From: Pandoraea vervacti
Lineage (GTDB): Bacteria > Pseudomonadota > Gammaproteobacteria > Burkholderiales > Burkholderiaceae
DNA length: 64,000 bases
Reading direction: 5' to 3'
Assembly (NCBI RefSeq): GCF_000934605.2
Contig: NZ_CP010897.2
Span: 2,542,001-2,606,000 of the forward strand
The translations under genes were made by a program, and so were the position numbers. Position 1 is the stretch's first letter. Each line of letters starts with the position of its first letter. Positions 10,525 to 19,138 of this stretch are shown here, piece by piece. Under the pieces are notes generated by a model, which was not told the origin of the DNA, did no database searches, and saw only the letters and a program-made list of their open reading frames with translations.

Positions 10525-11286
10525 ATGGCGCTTACTGCATCGCAACTCGAAACCTTCCGTAACGACGGTTATCTGATCCTTCCGCACTATGTGGCGCCGA
10601 CCGAGTGCGAGGCGATCCTGTCCGATGCGCGAGCGCAGTTGGCAGCGGCAACGCTGCCGCTGGAATTCGAAGCCGATGTCGGCTATGAGGGGGCGCCGCA
10701 GTCGCGTGACGCCGTCGGCGGTCAGACGGTGCGTCGTTTGCTCAAGGCCTATGACCGGGGCGATGCGCTGCGTCGGTGGGCCACACGCCCCGATCTGATC
10801 GAATCGCTCGCGCAGATCTTTGGGGAGGATGTCGTGCTTACGCTCGCGCACCACAATTGCGTGATGACCAAGCACCCGCACTTCGGCACGGCCACGGGCT
10901 GGCACCGGGACATCCGCTATTGGTCGTTCCCGGAAAACTCGCTGATTTCCGTGTGGCTGGCATTGGGGCCGGAGACGCGCGCCAACGGGGCGCTTCGCTT
11001 CATTCCCGGTTCGCATCGCGAACCGCTCAAGCCGCATCAACTGGATTCGCTCGACTTTCTGCGTCTGGACGAACCCGACAACCAGCCGCTCGTCGCGCGT
11101 GGCAAGCAAGTCGAGCTCGCGCAGGGCGACGTGGTGTTGTTTCACAGCGGACTGTTTCATGCCGCAGGGCGCAACGAAGGCGATACCACGAAGTTCTCGG
11201 TCGTCTTCGCGTACCGTGGCGTGAGTAATCCGCCAAAGCCGGGGTCCCGTTCGGCGTCGGCGGGCGAGGTCGAGCTCGGCCACTGA
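10525..11286 (+). CDS. Phytanoyl-CoA dioxygenase (PhyH) family protein
   Basis: 253 residues, an Fe(II)/2-oxoglutarate dioxygenase of the PhyH family. The metal triad is visible as His127 and Asp129 (GWHRDIRYWSF) and His212 (HSGLFHAAGRN); Arg215 is a likely 2-oxoglutarate contact. GALRFIPGSHRE is the usual strand before the third ligand. Members hydroxylate varied small molecules, and the substrate here is unknown. No good Shine-Dalgarno is seen before the ATG at 10525, so the start is less certain. Soluble cytoplasmic protein; single-gene unit. Confidence 0.9.
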   Translation: MALTASQLETFRNDGYLILPHYVAPTECEAILSDARAQLAAATLPLEFEADVGYEGAPQSRDAVGGQTVRRLLKAYDRGDALRRWATRPDLIESLAQIFGEDVVLTLAHHNCVMTKHPHFGTATGWHRDIRYWSFPENSLISVWLALGPETRANGALRFIPGSHREPLKPHQLDSLDFLRLDEPDNQPLVARGKQVELAQGDVVLFHSGLFHAAGRNEGDTTKFSVVFAYRGVSNPPKPGSRSASAGEVELGH

Positions 11287-11595
11287 CTTTATTCGCGGCG
11301 TCGCCTTCGCCGTTCAAGCGCCAGATCGGGCCGCCGGATAGGCTGTGCGGCCCGCGATCGGCGAACATTGCCCTCCCTTTAGGTGCTTTCCTAAACCGAC
11401 AAGCATCTTTTCCCGCGTAGACTCTCCGGCCACCCTTGTGGTGTCTTGCGCTGGTGCACCTGCGCCGCGTCGGCACGTCGCCGATGCCGGGTCGCACCAG
11501 TAATCTGCCTGACGCCATGCCATGAACCCGTGATGTGTCACAGCCATGCGGATGCCATGCCGCGGGCCGTGCGCGTCCGTTTCCGGAGGAAACAC
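11287..11595. other. Non-coding gap before the NSS transporter
   Basis: 309 bp. No convincing small gene, hairpin or repeat was found. The only clear signal is the ribosome-binding site CGGAGGAA at 11583-11590, which sets the GTG start of the transporter. Confidence 0.5.
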
Positions 11596-12993
11596 GTGTC
11601 CCGCTTACCTACCACTCCCCCCACGCCTGCTGCGCCGGCCGCGCCGCCCAATGGCTCGGACGCGTCCGGCGCAGCGACGCGCGCCACCTGGGGCTCGCGA
11701 CTGGGCTTCGTTCTCGCCGCTGCCGGCTCCGCCGTCGGGTTGGGTGCAGTCTGGAAGTTTCCGTATGTGGTCGGCGAGCATGGTGGCGGGGCATTCCTCA
11801 CCGTCTATCTCGGCTGCGTACTGACGCTGGGCGTCTCGCTGTTGCTCGCGGAGATGACTATTGGGCGGCTTACGGGGCAGTCGATTACGACGGCGATGCG
11901 CACGTTGGGCGGTCGCGCCTGGGCATGGGTTGGCCGTATCGCAACGTTCAATGCCTTCGCGATCCTGTCGTTTTACGTCGTCGTGGGTGGCTGGACCGTC
12001 GCGTATTTGCTACGAGCGATGACCGGCTCGGTGTTGGCCAGCGACACGACCCGCCTGGTCGCCGAGTTTTCGGCGTTCACTGCGGACCCGGTTGCCTCGC
12101 TCGCGAGCATGGGAGCGTTTCTCGGTCTCACGGCGCTCATCGTTGCCGCGGGCGTGCAAAAGGGCATCGAACGCGCAGGCAAGTGGCTCATGCCGGCACT
12201 GTTTTTCCTGATGCTGCTCGTGATTGTCCGCGCGCTTACGCTGCCCGGGGCGATGGCCGGCGTCGCCTGGTTTCTCACGCCCGACTTCTCGGTCATCTCG
12301 GGCGACACATTGCTCGAAGCGCTCGGGTTGGCGTTCTTCTCGTTGTCGCTGGGCGCAGGCATGATCGTGGTCTACGGCTCCTATCTGCCCAAGGATGCGC
12401 GCCTCGCGGGATCCGCCGTCTGGGTCGCCACCCTGGCCACGCTCGCCTGTTTCCTCGCCGGCCTGATGATTTTGCCCGCCGTGTTCGCCTTCGGCGTGGC
12501 GCCCAACGCCGGGCCGGGCCTCACGTTCATCACCATGCCGGCGATCTTTGCGCAGATGCCGTTCGGTCACGCCATTGCCGTCGCATTTTTCCTGCTGCTG
12601 CTTTTCGCGGCGCTCACGTCTGCTGTCTCGCTCTTCGAGCCGGTCACGGCTTTCCTGATCGACGAGTATGGGTGGCGTCGTGGTCCCGCGGTCGTCGCAG
12701 TGCTCGTTGCGACGTTTCTTTTCGGGGCGCCTGCCGCCTTGTCCTTCGGCATCTGGTCGGATGTGCGATTTTTCAATCGAACGATCTTCGATCTGATGGA
12801 CTACGTCACCGTCAACTTGTTGATGCCCGCCGGGGGCCTGTGCGTCGCGCTCTTCGTCGGTGCGCGTATCTGGCCGACAGCGCGTACCGTGCTCGAAGGC
12901 TCACGTGCCCAGTGGTTCTTGCCGCTTTGGCGCGTATTGCTGCTGGTGCTCACACCGATCGCCATCTTTGGCGTTTGGTATCAGAGCCTCTGA
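11596..12993 (+). CDS. Neurotransmitter:sodium symporter (NSS/SNF) family transporter
   Basis: 465 residues from a GTG start at 11596, chosen for CGGAGGAA 5 nt upstream. A LeuT-fold inner-membrane protein with 11-12 predicted membrane helices. The family TM1 signature is visible (GSAVGLGAVWKFPYVVGE), with GGGAFLTVYL following. Bacterial members use the sodium gradient to import amino acids or related amines; the substrate cannot be read from sequence. The first ~25 residues are Pro/Ala-rich and cytoplasmic. No partner gene adjoins it, consistent with a one-component transporter. Confidence 0.93.
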   Translation: MSRLPTTPPTPAAPAAPPNGSDASGAATRATWGSRLGFVLAAAGSAVGLGAVWKFPYVVGEHGGGAFLTVYLGCVLTLGVSLLLAEMTIGRLTGQSITTAMRTLGGRAWAWVGRIATFNAFAILSFYVVVGGWTVAYLLRAMTGSVLASDTTRLVAEFSAFTADPVASLASMGAFLGLTALIVAAGVQKGIERAGKWLMPALFFLMLLVIVRALTLPGAMAGVAWFLTPDFSVISGDTLLEALGLAFFSLSLGAGMIVVYGSYLPKDARLAGSAVWVATLATLACFLAGLMILPAVFAFGVAPNAGPGLTFITMPAIFAQMPFGHAIAVAFFLLLLFAALTSAVSLFEPVTAFLIDEYGWRRGPAVVAVLVATFLFGAPAALSFGIWSDVRFFNRTIFDLMDYVTVNLLMPAGGLCVALFVGARIWPTARTVLEGSRAQWFLPLWRVLLLVLTPIAIFGVWYQSL

Positions 12994-13129
12994 CACGTGG
13001 TTCCGACGCGGGCGGTGCGACCCGCGTCGATGTCAGCGCACCTGACAGTGTGCGTGTCGGCGGCCATATCCATGCCCCTCGCGATATACCTCTCAATGCC
13101 CCACAAATCCGTCGATCGATGCACCGATC

Positions 13130-13170
13130 ATTGCGCCCTCACTGCGCCCTCACTGCGCCCTCACTGCGCC
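13130..13170. repeat. 11-bp tandem repeat (ACTGCGCCCTC), 3.7 copies
   Basis: Copies at 13130-13140 (first base pair variant ATTG), 13141-13151, 13152-13162 and partial 13163-13170, between the NSS transporter and the glutathione reductase stop. Non-coding; probably replication slippage. Confidence 0.85.
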
Positions 13171-13215
13171 ATTACGGCGTCCTCACAGCGCAGCTTAGTG
13201 TGTCGAACCACGCGG

Positions 13216-14577
13216 TCATGCCACCGGCGTGCGCATCGTCACCCATTCTTCGGCTGCGGTCGGATGCACCGCCAGCGTGCGATCGAAGTCGGCCTTCGTG
13301 GCCCCCATCGACAGGGCCACACCGAGCAACTGCACTTGCTCGCCGGCGTGATCGCCCACCATATGCGCGCCGACGATCTTGTCGGTCGCACCGTCCACCA
13401 GCAACTTCATCAGCGTTTTTTCCTGGCGACCCGACAACGTTGCCTTGAGCGGACGGAACGACGCCTTGAAGACCTTGAGCTGCGCATACTGCGCACGTGC
13501 CTCGCTTTCCGTCAGCCCAACAACACCGATTTCCGGTGTGCTGAATACCGCCGTCGGAATACGCTTGTGATCGACCCGCGTCGGGCGTTCTCCAAACACG
13601 GTATCGGCAAACGCTTGTCCTTCGCGAATCGCCATCGGTGTGAGATTGACGCGATCGGTCACGTCGCCCACCGCGAAGATCGACGGCACGTTGGTGCGTG
13701 AGAATTCGTCGACGATGACGGCGCCGTTATCGTTGAGCGCGACGCCGCTGGCCGCCAGGCCCAGCCCTTGCGTGTACGGCACGCGCCCGGCTGCGCTTAA
13801 CAGAACGTCGGTTTCGTGCGCGCTACCATCCGAGAGCGTGACGCGCAGCCGGTCCTGAACCTTCTGCGCACGCTCGACGGTGCGCTCGAGCGCGATCTCG
13901 ATGCCGCGTTCGCGGTAGGCCGCTTCGAGCGCCGTGCGCACTTCCTCGTCGAACCCGCGCAGCAGATGCGCTCCACGATGCACGACCGTCACTTGCGAGC
14001 CCAGACCGGCAAAGACCCCGGCAAATTCCAGCGCAATGTAGCCGCCACCGATAATCGTGATGCGTTCGGGCAGCGATTCGAGATGAAACACTTCGTTGGA
14101 CGAAATCGCGTGCTCGCGACCCACGAAGTGCGGCTGGTCGGAGGGACGTCCGCCGGTTGCGATCAGGATATGGCGCGCCGTGATGCGCTCACCCGTGGCG
14201 GGCAGCACCACCGTATGCGGTCCCTCGACCACGGCGCGCGCGGCGACGAGCGCTGCGCCCGCGCGTTCGAGGTTGGTTCGGTAGATGCCTTCGAGCCGGG
14301 CGATTTCCGCGTCCTTGCGGGCGATCAGGGTTTTCCAGTCGAAGGTCGGGGAGGGCACCTGCCACCCGAAACCAGCGGCATCCTCGAATTCGTCGGCGAA
14401 GCGGCTCGCGTAGACGAGCAGTTTCTTCGGCACGCAACCCCGAATGACGCAGGTGCCGCCGACGCGAAACTCCTCTGCCACTTTTACTCGGGCGCCGTAT
14501 TGCGCGGCGACACGCGCGGCGCGCACGCCGCCCGAACCGGCGCCGATCACGAACAGATCCACATCGAACTGGGACAT
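13216..14577 (-). CDS. gor: Glutathione-disulfide reductase
   Basis: 453 residues. It reduces GSSG to GSH with NADPH, maintaining cytoplasmic thiol balance. The FAD-binding GAGSGG motif is at residues 12-17. The redox-active disulfide is Cys43-Cys48 in GGTCVIRGCVPKK, the alpha/betaproteobacterial variant. The NAD(P)-binding Rossmann motif is GGGYIALEFAGVFAGLG. The C-terminal active-site base is in HPTAAEE (His438, Glu443). Start at 14577 is supported by AAGGAG 7 nt upstream; a longer in-frame extension to 14727 has no homology. Downstream lies only a small repeat array. Confidence 0.95.
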   Translation of the reverse strand: MSQFDVDLFVIGAGSGGVRAARVAAQYGARVKVAEEFRVGGTCVIRGCVPKKLLVYASRFADEFEDAAGFGWQVPSPTFDWKTLIARKDAEIARLEGIYRTNLERAGAALVAARAVVEGPHTVVLPATGERITARHILIATGGRPSDQPHFVGREHAISSNEVFHLESLPERITIIGGGYIALEFAGVFAGLGSQVTVVHRGAHLLRGFDEEVRTALEAAYRERGIEIALERTVERAQKVQDRLRVTLSDGSAHETDVLLSAAGRVPYTQGLGLAASGVALNDNGAVIVDEFSRTNVPSIFAVGDVTDRVNLTPMAIREGQAFADTVFGERPTRVDHKRIPTAVFSTPEIGVVGLTESEARAQYAQLKVFKASFRPLKATLSGRQEKTLMKLLVDGATDKIVGAHMVGDHAGEQVQLLGVALSMGATKADFDRTLAVHPTAAEEWVTMRTPVA

Positions 14578-15116
14578 TGCTGACTCCTTGATGTCATTGG
14601 GTGCATCGGATTGCGTGTCGATGCCCATAGATGAATGCGTTGAGCGATTGTGCCAGAGACATGCGCCATACATCCGAGCACCCCTGCGTTTTAGGGGACG
14701 TCCGATGCACGGCTCGGAGTGCGCCATGGAACGCGCCGCATCGTCGTCTGATGAACGCTGACCTCACAAGACCGGTTCAACGTCAATCGGGGTTTTCGCA
14801 CGATCGTGCATTTTTGTTGACGCATATCAATGCGTCAGGCGAAACGCGGACCGACAATCGGAGGCGTCGAAGGTCGATCAATGCTTCACCGGCGCGTGAT
14901 ATGCAGGTCCATGAGGCCTGACATGTGCGCGGCGCCGATGATTTGTCGCAGCAGCCCGATGTTTCTGAAATGAAACACTTCTCGGAAATTTTTCGGACTT
15001 CTCGCGAATGGTGGAATTAGAAGTGCATAAGAATCAAAAGGTTGTCGCTCGTGGTCCGGAATTTGCTGTGAATGATTCAGGACAGGCGGGACTCACCGCC
15101 GGCACACGAGGATGTC
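14578..15116. other. 539-bp divergent intergenic region
   Basis: Separates glutathione reductase from the small secreted protein gene. It contains the dyad and FNR-like site at 14817-14837. No convincing gene was found; the short open frames lack ribosome-binding sites and coding bias. Confidence 0.5.
14817..14837. promoter_or_regulatory. Dyad TGACGCAT-N4-ATGCGTCA overlapping an FNR/Anr-like box
   Basis: A perfect 8-bp inverted repeat (14818-14837). The overlapping sequence TTGAC-GCAT-ATCAA (14817-14830) differs from the FNR/Anr consensus TTGAT-N4-ATCAA at one base. It lies 240 bp from gor and 280 bp from the secreted protein gene. The assignment is tentative. Confidence 0.35.
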
Positions 15117-15626
15117 ATGACGAAGTCGCTTACCCGCCTCACGGGCGCCACGTCGGCGCTGGCGTTGTTGTGTTGCTTCTGGATGGCGGCATCGGCACAT
15201 GCCGCCAGTCCAACCGCCACTGCGAATCACTCCGGTGTGTCGGCGACGAAGTCCATAACGGCCAGCAGTACACAAGGCGCCCGGCCTTCTCGGGCCGCAC
15301 GCGTCAGGCGTGCGGCCCGAGCGTCGGCCTACTCGCCGCCGGGGTCACCACCGCCCGCGCTCGTCGGCGCGGCGCCCGCTCCCTGGCACGACGTGTTCGC
15401 GCAGGCGGGCGCCTGGGCCCCCGATCCGGTCATCGTGAGCGGTCGGACGTTGAGCGGCACGCTGGGCAATGCCGGACTGACGGACGGCGTAGAGGGTCTG
15501 GTGACCGGGCCACGTGCCGGGCTGACCGGCCTGTACCAGACCGTCTGGCATCGCGCGCTGACCAACCCCGCGTTGAGCACGCAGCTTTTCGCCGGGGCGC
15601 CGGAATACTTCGGACTGCATTTCTAA
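15117..15626 (+). CDS. Small secreted hypothetical protein
   Basis: 169 residues. A Sec signal peptide is clear: basic start MTKSLTRL, hydrophobic core ALALLCCFWMAA, then SAHA/A cleavage near residue 30. The mature part begins with a Ser/Thr/Ala/Arg-rich disordered stretch and ends in an ordered ~90-residue region containing PAPWHDVFAQAGAWAPDP and APEYFGLHF. No lipobox. The function and family are not recognised. GAGGAT precedes the ATG. Confidence 0.6.
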   Translation: MTKSLTRLTGATSALALLCCFWMAASAHAASPTATANHSGVSATKSITASSTQGARPSRAARVRRAARASAYSPPGSPPPALVGAAPAPWHDVFAQAGAWAPDPVIVSGRTLSGTLGNAGLTDGVEGLVTGPRAGLTGLYQTVWHRALTNPALSTQLFAGAPEYFGLHF

Positions 15627-16059
15627 GTCGTCGCTCGCCGGTCCGCCGGACACGCGACACGGCTGAACGCCGCATTCCGTTCCCTGTTCACCGCCCCGTT
15701 GATCGCATCGTCGATCGCCTCGTTGTTCGCCTCGTTGTTCACCTCATTAATCATCTCGCTGATGACCCCGCTAGTCGCCTAATCGAGTGCTCGGGTGAGC
15801 GCTCAGTTGTGCGCTCGGCTGCGAGGCTAACCACGCATCGCCCGAACCCGGGCGGCGCTGGCCTTCGTTGCGGGTGCCTCGACCCGCCTGCCGGCGGTGC
15901 GTGCGGGGTCGATGCGACACGCGCTGCGGCTTGCGCGTGCACTTCCCTTGTGCTTGCCTCGCCAAGTTCAATGCGGGTAGGATTAACCCGCAGTTCAAGC
16001 GTGGCATTTTCCCAAGACATGCCGACTGCTGGCATGCCATTCCGTTCTGGAGCCCCCCT
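15627..16059. other. 433-bp intergenic region with 12-bp repeat array
   Basis: Holds the degenerate repeat at 15694-15780. An apparent long reading frame crosses the region, but only because the 12-bp repeats lack stops. GGAG at 16049-16052 serves the next gene. Confidence 0.5.
15694..15780. repeat. Degenerate 12-bp tandem repeat, about 7 units
   Basis: Units of the form GTTGTTCGCCTC (GTCGATCGCCTC, GTTGTTCGCCTC, GTTGTTCACCTC, ATTAATCATCTC, GCTGATGACCCC and so on) with decay toward the 3' end. Intergenic; no coding role is apparent. Confidence 0.7.
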
Positions 16060-17550
16060 ATGAGCACGCCTGACGTATCTGTGCAAAGCCCTCCCCAGAA
16101 AAAAGCGATTCCTATCGGGCTGTTTGCCGGTGTGATCGTGATGATCGCCGTGCTCCTGATCCCCATGCCCGACGACCTGCCGGTCGCGGGTCATCGCATG
16201 CTGGCGATTCTCGCCTTCGCCGTCGTCGTCTGGATTACGGAAGCCGTATCGTACGAAGCCAGCGCCATCATCATCACGTCGTTAATGGCATTTCTCGTGG
16301 GCACGGCGCCCACGGTGCAGGACCCCAGCGTCGAATACGGCACCTCACGCGCCATCAGCATGGCGCTTGCGGGGTTCTCGAATTCGGCGCTCGCGCTCGT
16401 GGCCGGCGCATTGTTCATCGCCGCGGCCATGACACTCACCGGCCTGGACCGGCGTATCGCGCTCGTCACGCTCTCGAAGATCGGCACCAGTACCCGGCGT
16501 GTGATGATCGGCGCCGTGGCCGTCACCATCCTGCTCTCGCTCGTCGTGCCCAGCGCGACAGCGCGCAGCGCCTGTGTGGTGCCGATCATGATGGGCGTGA
16601 TCGCCGCGTTCGGCGTCGACAAGCGCTCGAACATTGCCGCCGGGGTCATGATCATCGTGGCGCAGGCCACCAGTATCTGGAACGTCGGCATCCAGACCGC
16701 CGCTGCGCAAAACCTGCTGACCGTCGGGTTCATGGACAAAATGCTCGGCGAGCGCATCACGTGGGCCGAGTGGCTGGTGGCCGGCGCGCCCTGGGCCATC
16801 ATCATGTCGGTCGTTCTGGTGGTGCTCGTGCTCAAGATGATGCCGCCCGAGGCCGACGCCATCGCCGGCGGCAAGGAGGCCGTCGAGGCGCAATTGCGTG
16901 AGATGGGGCCGATGACGAGCGCACAGAAGCGTCTGTTGGCCGTGTCGATCGGTTTGCTGCTGTTCTGGGCGACGGAAGGCAAACTGCATCGCTTCGACAC
17001 CACGTCGGTGACCTATGTCGGTCTCGTGGTGCTCATGCTGCCGCGCTTTGGCGTGATGACCTGGAAGGACGTGCAGTCGCGCATTCCCTGGGGCACGGTG
17101 ATCGTGTTCGGGGTCGGCATCAGTCTCGGGACGGCATTGCTCACGACGCAGGCAGGGCAGTGGTTGGGTAACCACGTGGTGGCCGCTACCGGTCTGGATA
17201 CGTTATCGACATTGTGGATCTTTGCGATCCTCGCCGCGTTCCTCATCCTCATTCACCTGGGTTTCGCGAGCGCCACGGCACTGACCTCGGCCATGCTGCC
17301 GATCCTGATCGCGGTGCTCCAAACGCTGCCCGGCGACTTCAACCGGTTAGGCATGACCATGCTGCTGGGCTTCACCGTCAGCTTTGGTTTCATTCTGCCG
17401 ATCAATGCGCCGCAGAACATGGTGTGTCTGGGCACCGATACCTTCACCGCGAAGCAGTTCGCGAAGGTCGGGATCGTCGTGACCGTCATTGGTTACGTTC
17501 TGCTGCTCGCCTTCGCCGCGACGTACTGGCGTTGGCTGGGTTGGCTGTAA
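16060..17550 (+). CDS. SLC13/DASS-family anion:sodium symporter
   Basis: 496 residues, an inner-membrane protein with about 12 hydrophobic helices. The divalent-anion:Na+ symporter family is indicated by the paired segments SATARSACVVPIMMGV and, near the C-terminus, PINAPQNMVCLGTD, with two-fold internal symmetry. Substrates in the family are C4-dicarboxylates, citrate, sulfonates or sulfate. The next gene, an Ldh2-type 2-hydroxyacid dehydrogenase 26 bp downstream, suggests uptake of malate, sulfolactate or a similar 2-hydroxy acid (inference). Start at 16060 follows GGAG by 7 nt. Confidence 0.9.
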   Translation: MSTPDVSVQSPPQKKAIPIGLFAGVIVMIAVLLIPMPDDLPVAGHRMLAILAFAVVVWITEAVSYEASAIIITSLMAFLVGTAPTVQDPSVEYGTSRAISMALAGFSNSALALVAGALFIAAAMTLTGLDRRIALVTLSKIGTSTRRVMIGAVAVTILLSLVVPSATARSACVVPIMMGVIAAFGVDKRSNIAAGVMIIVAQATSIWNVGIQTAAAQNLLTVGFMDKMLGERITWAEWLVAGAPWAIIMSVVLVVLVLKMMPPEADAIAGGKEAVEAQLREMGPMTSAQKRLLAVSIGLLLFWATEGKLHRFDTTSVTYVGLVVLMLPRFGVMTWKDVQSRIPWGTVIVFGVGISLGTALLTTQAGQWLGNHVVAATGLDTLSTLWIFAILAAFLILIHLGFASATALTSAMLPILIAVLQTLPGDFNRLGMTMLLGFTVSFGFILPINAPQNMVCLGTDTFTAKQFAKVGIVVTVIGYVLLLAFAATYWRWLGWL

Positions 17551-17576
17551 TGCGCGCCGCCGAACAAGGAGCCACC

Positions 17577-18629
17577 ATGCGAATCCCCCTGAAAGACGCC
17601 GTCGACTTCGGCAAGCAGTTGTTGCTCGCGCAAGGCGTGCCGGACGACATCGCGCTCGACGTTGCCCAACATCTCGTGGAGTCCGACCGCGTGGGCTATG
17701 CCAGTCACGGTCTGTCCATTTTGCCGACTTACCGAAAGGTGTTGGAGGACGATCAGGTCAATCCGACCGGACGCCCGACCGTGCTCACCGATCACGGCAA
17801 TCTGCTGCTGTACGAAGGCAATCGCGGTTTCGGGCAGCACGTGGGGAAATTCGTGGTCGAGCATGCGATCGCGCGCGCGTTCGACAAGGGCGTGGCGATC
17901 CTCACGTTGCGCAACAGTCACCACCTCGGCCGCATGGGCCAGTATGGCGAGATGGCGGCCCATCAGGGGCTGGTGTTCATGGCCTTCACGAACGTGACGA
18001 ACCGTCAGCCGATGGTGGCGCCCTACGGCGGCAGCGAGCCGCGTCTGACGACGAATCCGTTGTGCTTCGCCGGACCGTTGCCGAACAATCGTCCGCCGCT
18101 CGTGGTCGACATGGCGACAAGCGCGATTGCCATCAACAAGGCCCGCGTGCTGGCGGCCGAGGGCAAACAGGCACCGCCGGGATCGCTGATCGACGGCTAC
18201 GGCAATCCGTCCACCGACCCGAATGCGCTCTTTACCGAACCCTTCGGCGCATTGTTGCCGTTTGGCGGACACAAGGGTTATGCGCTGGGCATCGTGACGG
18301 AACTGCTCGCGGGCGTACTCTCGGGCGGTGGCACGATTCAGCCGGAGCACCCGCGTGCGGGCGTGGCGACGAACAACATGTTCGCCATCGTGCTGAATCC
18401 GCAGGTCGATTTCGCGGCGACGTGGCGCTCGCATGAAGTGGAGGCATTCATCGACTATCTGACCTCATGCCCACCGCAGCCCGGCTTCGACCGCGTTCAA
18501 TATCCGGGCGAGTACGAAGCGGAAAATCGCAAGAAGCATCACGATCACATCGACCTGACGACGCCGATCTGGGAGTCGTTGCTCAAGATGGCGACGGAGC
18601 TCGGTGTAGCGACGCCGCGCACGTTGTAA
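17577..18629 (+). CDS. Ldh2-family malate/L-lactate/sulfolactate dehydrogenase
   Basis: 350 residues, Ldh2/YlbC/ComC family NAD(P)-dependent oxidoreductase. The catalytic-His context is visible (NSHHLGRMGQYGE), with NPLCFAGP and the cofactor-side segment FGGHKGYALGI. The family oxidises malate, L-lactate, sulfolactate, ureidoglycolate or 2,3-diketogulonate; which one applies here cannot be told. Start at 17577 is supported by AAGGAG 5 nt upstream; an in-frame ATG at 17550 overlapping the transporter stop is the alternative. Cytoplasmic, and in one unit with the transporter before it and the epsilon-like gene after it. Confidence 0.92.
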   Translation: MRIPLKDAVDFGKQLLLAQGVPDDIALDVAQHLVESDRVGYASHGLSILPTYRKVLEDDQVNPTGRPTVLTDHGNLLLYEGNRGFGQHVGKFVVEHAIARAFDKGVAILTLRNSHHLGRMGQYGEMAAHQGLVFMAFTNVTNRQPMVAPYGGSEPRLTTNPLCFAGPLPNNRPPLVVDMATSAIAINKARVLAAEGKQAPPGSLIDGYGNPSTDPNALFTEPFGALLPFGGHKGYALGIVTELLAGVLSGGGTIQPEHPRAGVATNNMFAIVLNPQVDFAATWRSHEVEAFIDYLTSCPPQPGFDRVQYPGEYEAENRKKHHDHIDLTTPIWESLLKMATELGVATPRTL

Positions 18630-18645
18630 GGGAGACGACAGACCC

Positions 18646-19080
18646 ATGGCATTACTCAAGGTGGACGTGGTGAGTACCGAGCGTTCGATATTCTCGGGCG
18701 AAGCCCGCTTCGTGGAAGTCCCGGGTTCGGCTGGCGAACTGGGGGTGCTGCCGGGGCACACGCCGTTACTCTCGGGCGTGCGCCCCGGCACCGTGCGTAT
18801 CGAGGCCGCGGACGGTACCGAGACGTTTCTGTACATCGCCGGCGGTTTCGTCGAGATCCAGCCTGACCGGGTGACAGTGCTGGCCGACACAGCCATGCGC
18901 GCCGACAGCCTCGATCAGGCGCGCGCCGAACGCGCACGCGAAGCGGCGGCGGCATTACTGGAGCAGCAGACCGGCGACATCGACTACGCCAAGGCGCAGG
19001 CCGAACTGACCGAAGCCGTGGCGCAGTTGCAGGCGATCCGTCGCATGCGCAAACAGAAGTCGCGCACGCAGACGGGGTGA
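18646..19080 (+). CDS. atpC: Orphan F1 ATP-synthase epsilon-subunit-like protein
   Basis: 144 residues, a full-length AtpC homologue: N-terminal beta-sandwich (ALLKVDVVSTERSIFSGEAR, LGVLPGHTPLLSGVRPG) and C-terminal helical hairpin (DYAKAQAELTEAVAQLQAIR). In ATP synthase, epsilon couples the rotor and inhibits ATP hydrolysis. No other atp gene is nearby; this copy lies 16 bp after an Ldh2-family dehydrogenase. It is either a paralogue of the main atpC or a displaced copy; telling them apart needs the rest of the genome. AGGGAGA precedes the ATG. Confidence 0.88.
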   Translation: MALLKVDVVSTERSIFSGEARFVEVPGSAGELGVLPGHTPLLSGVRPGTVRIEAADGTETFLYIAGGFVEIQPDRVTVLADTAMRADSLDQARAERAREAAAALLEQQTGDIDYAKAQAELTEAVAQLQAIRRMRKQKSRTQTG

Positions 19081-19138
19081 AGGGGAGTCGCCATCGCTCC
19101 CTGTTTCCTGTCCCACACGGCGGGGCGTCGCCGTGTGG

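Noticed and set aside
11535..13448. Plus-strand 637-codon frame overlapping the NSS transporter
   Set aside because: Wrong frame of a clear LeuT-fold transporter; the product would be Arg-rich and non-membrane.
15008..16063. Possible protein with tetrapeptide repeats (V-x-R-L) over 15694-15780
   Set aside because: The frame is open only because of a decaying 12-bp DNA repeat; it overlaps the secreted protein gene and has no start signal.
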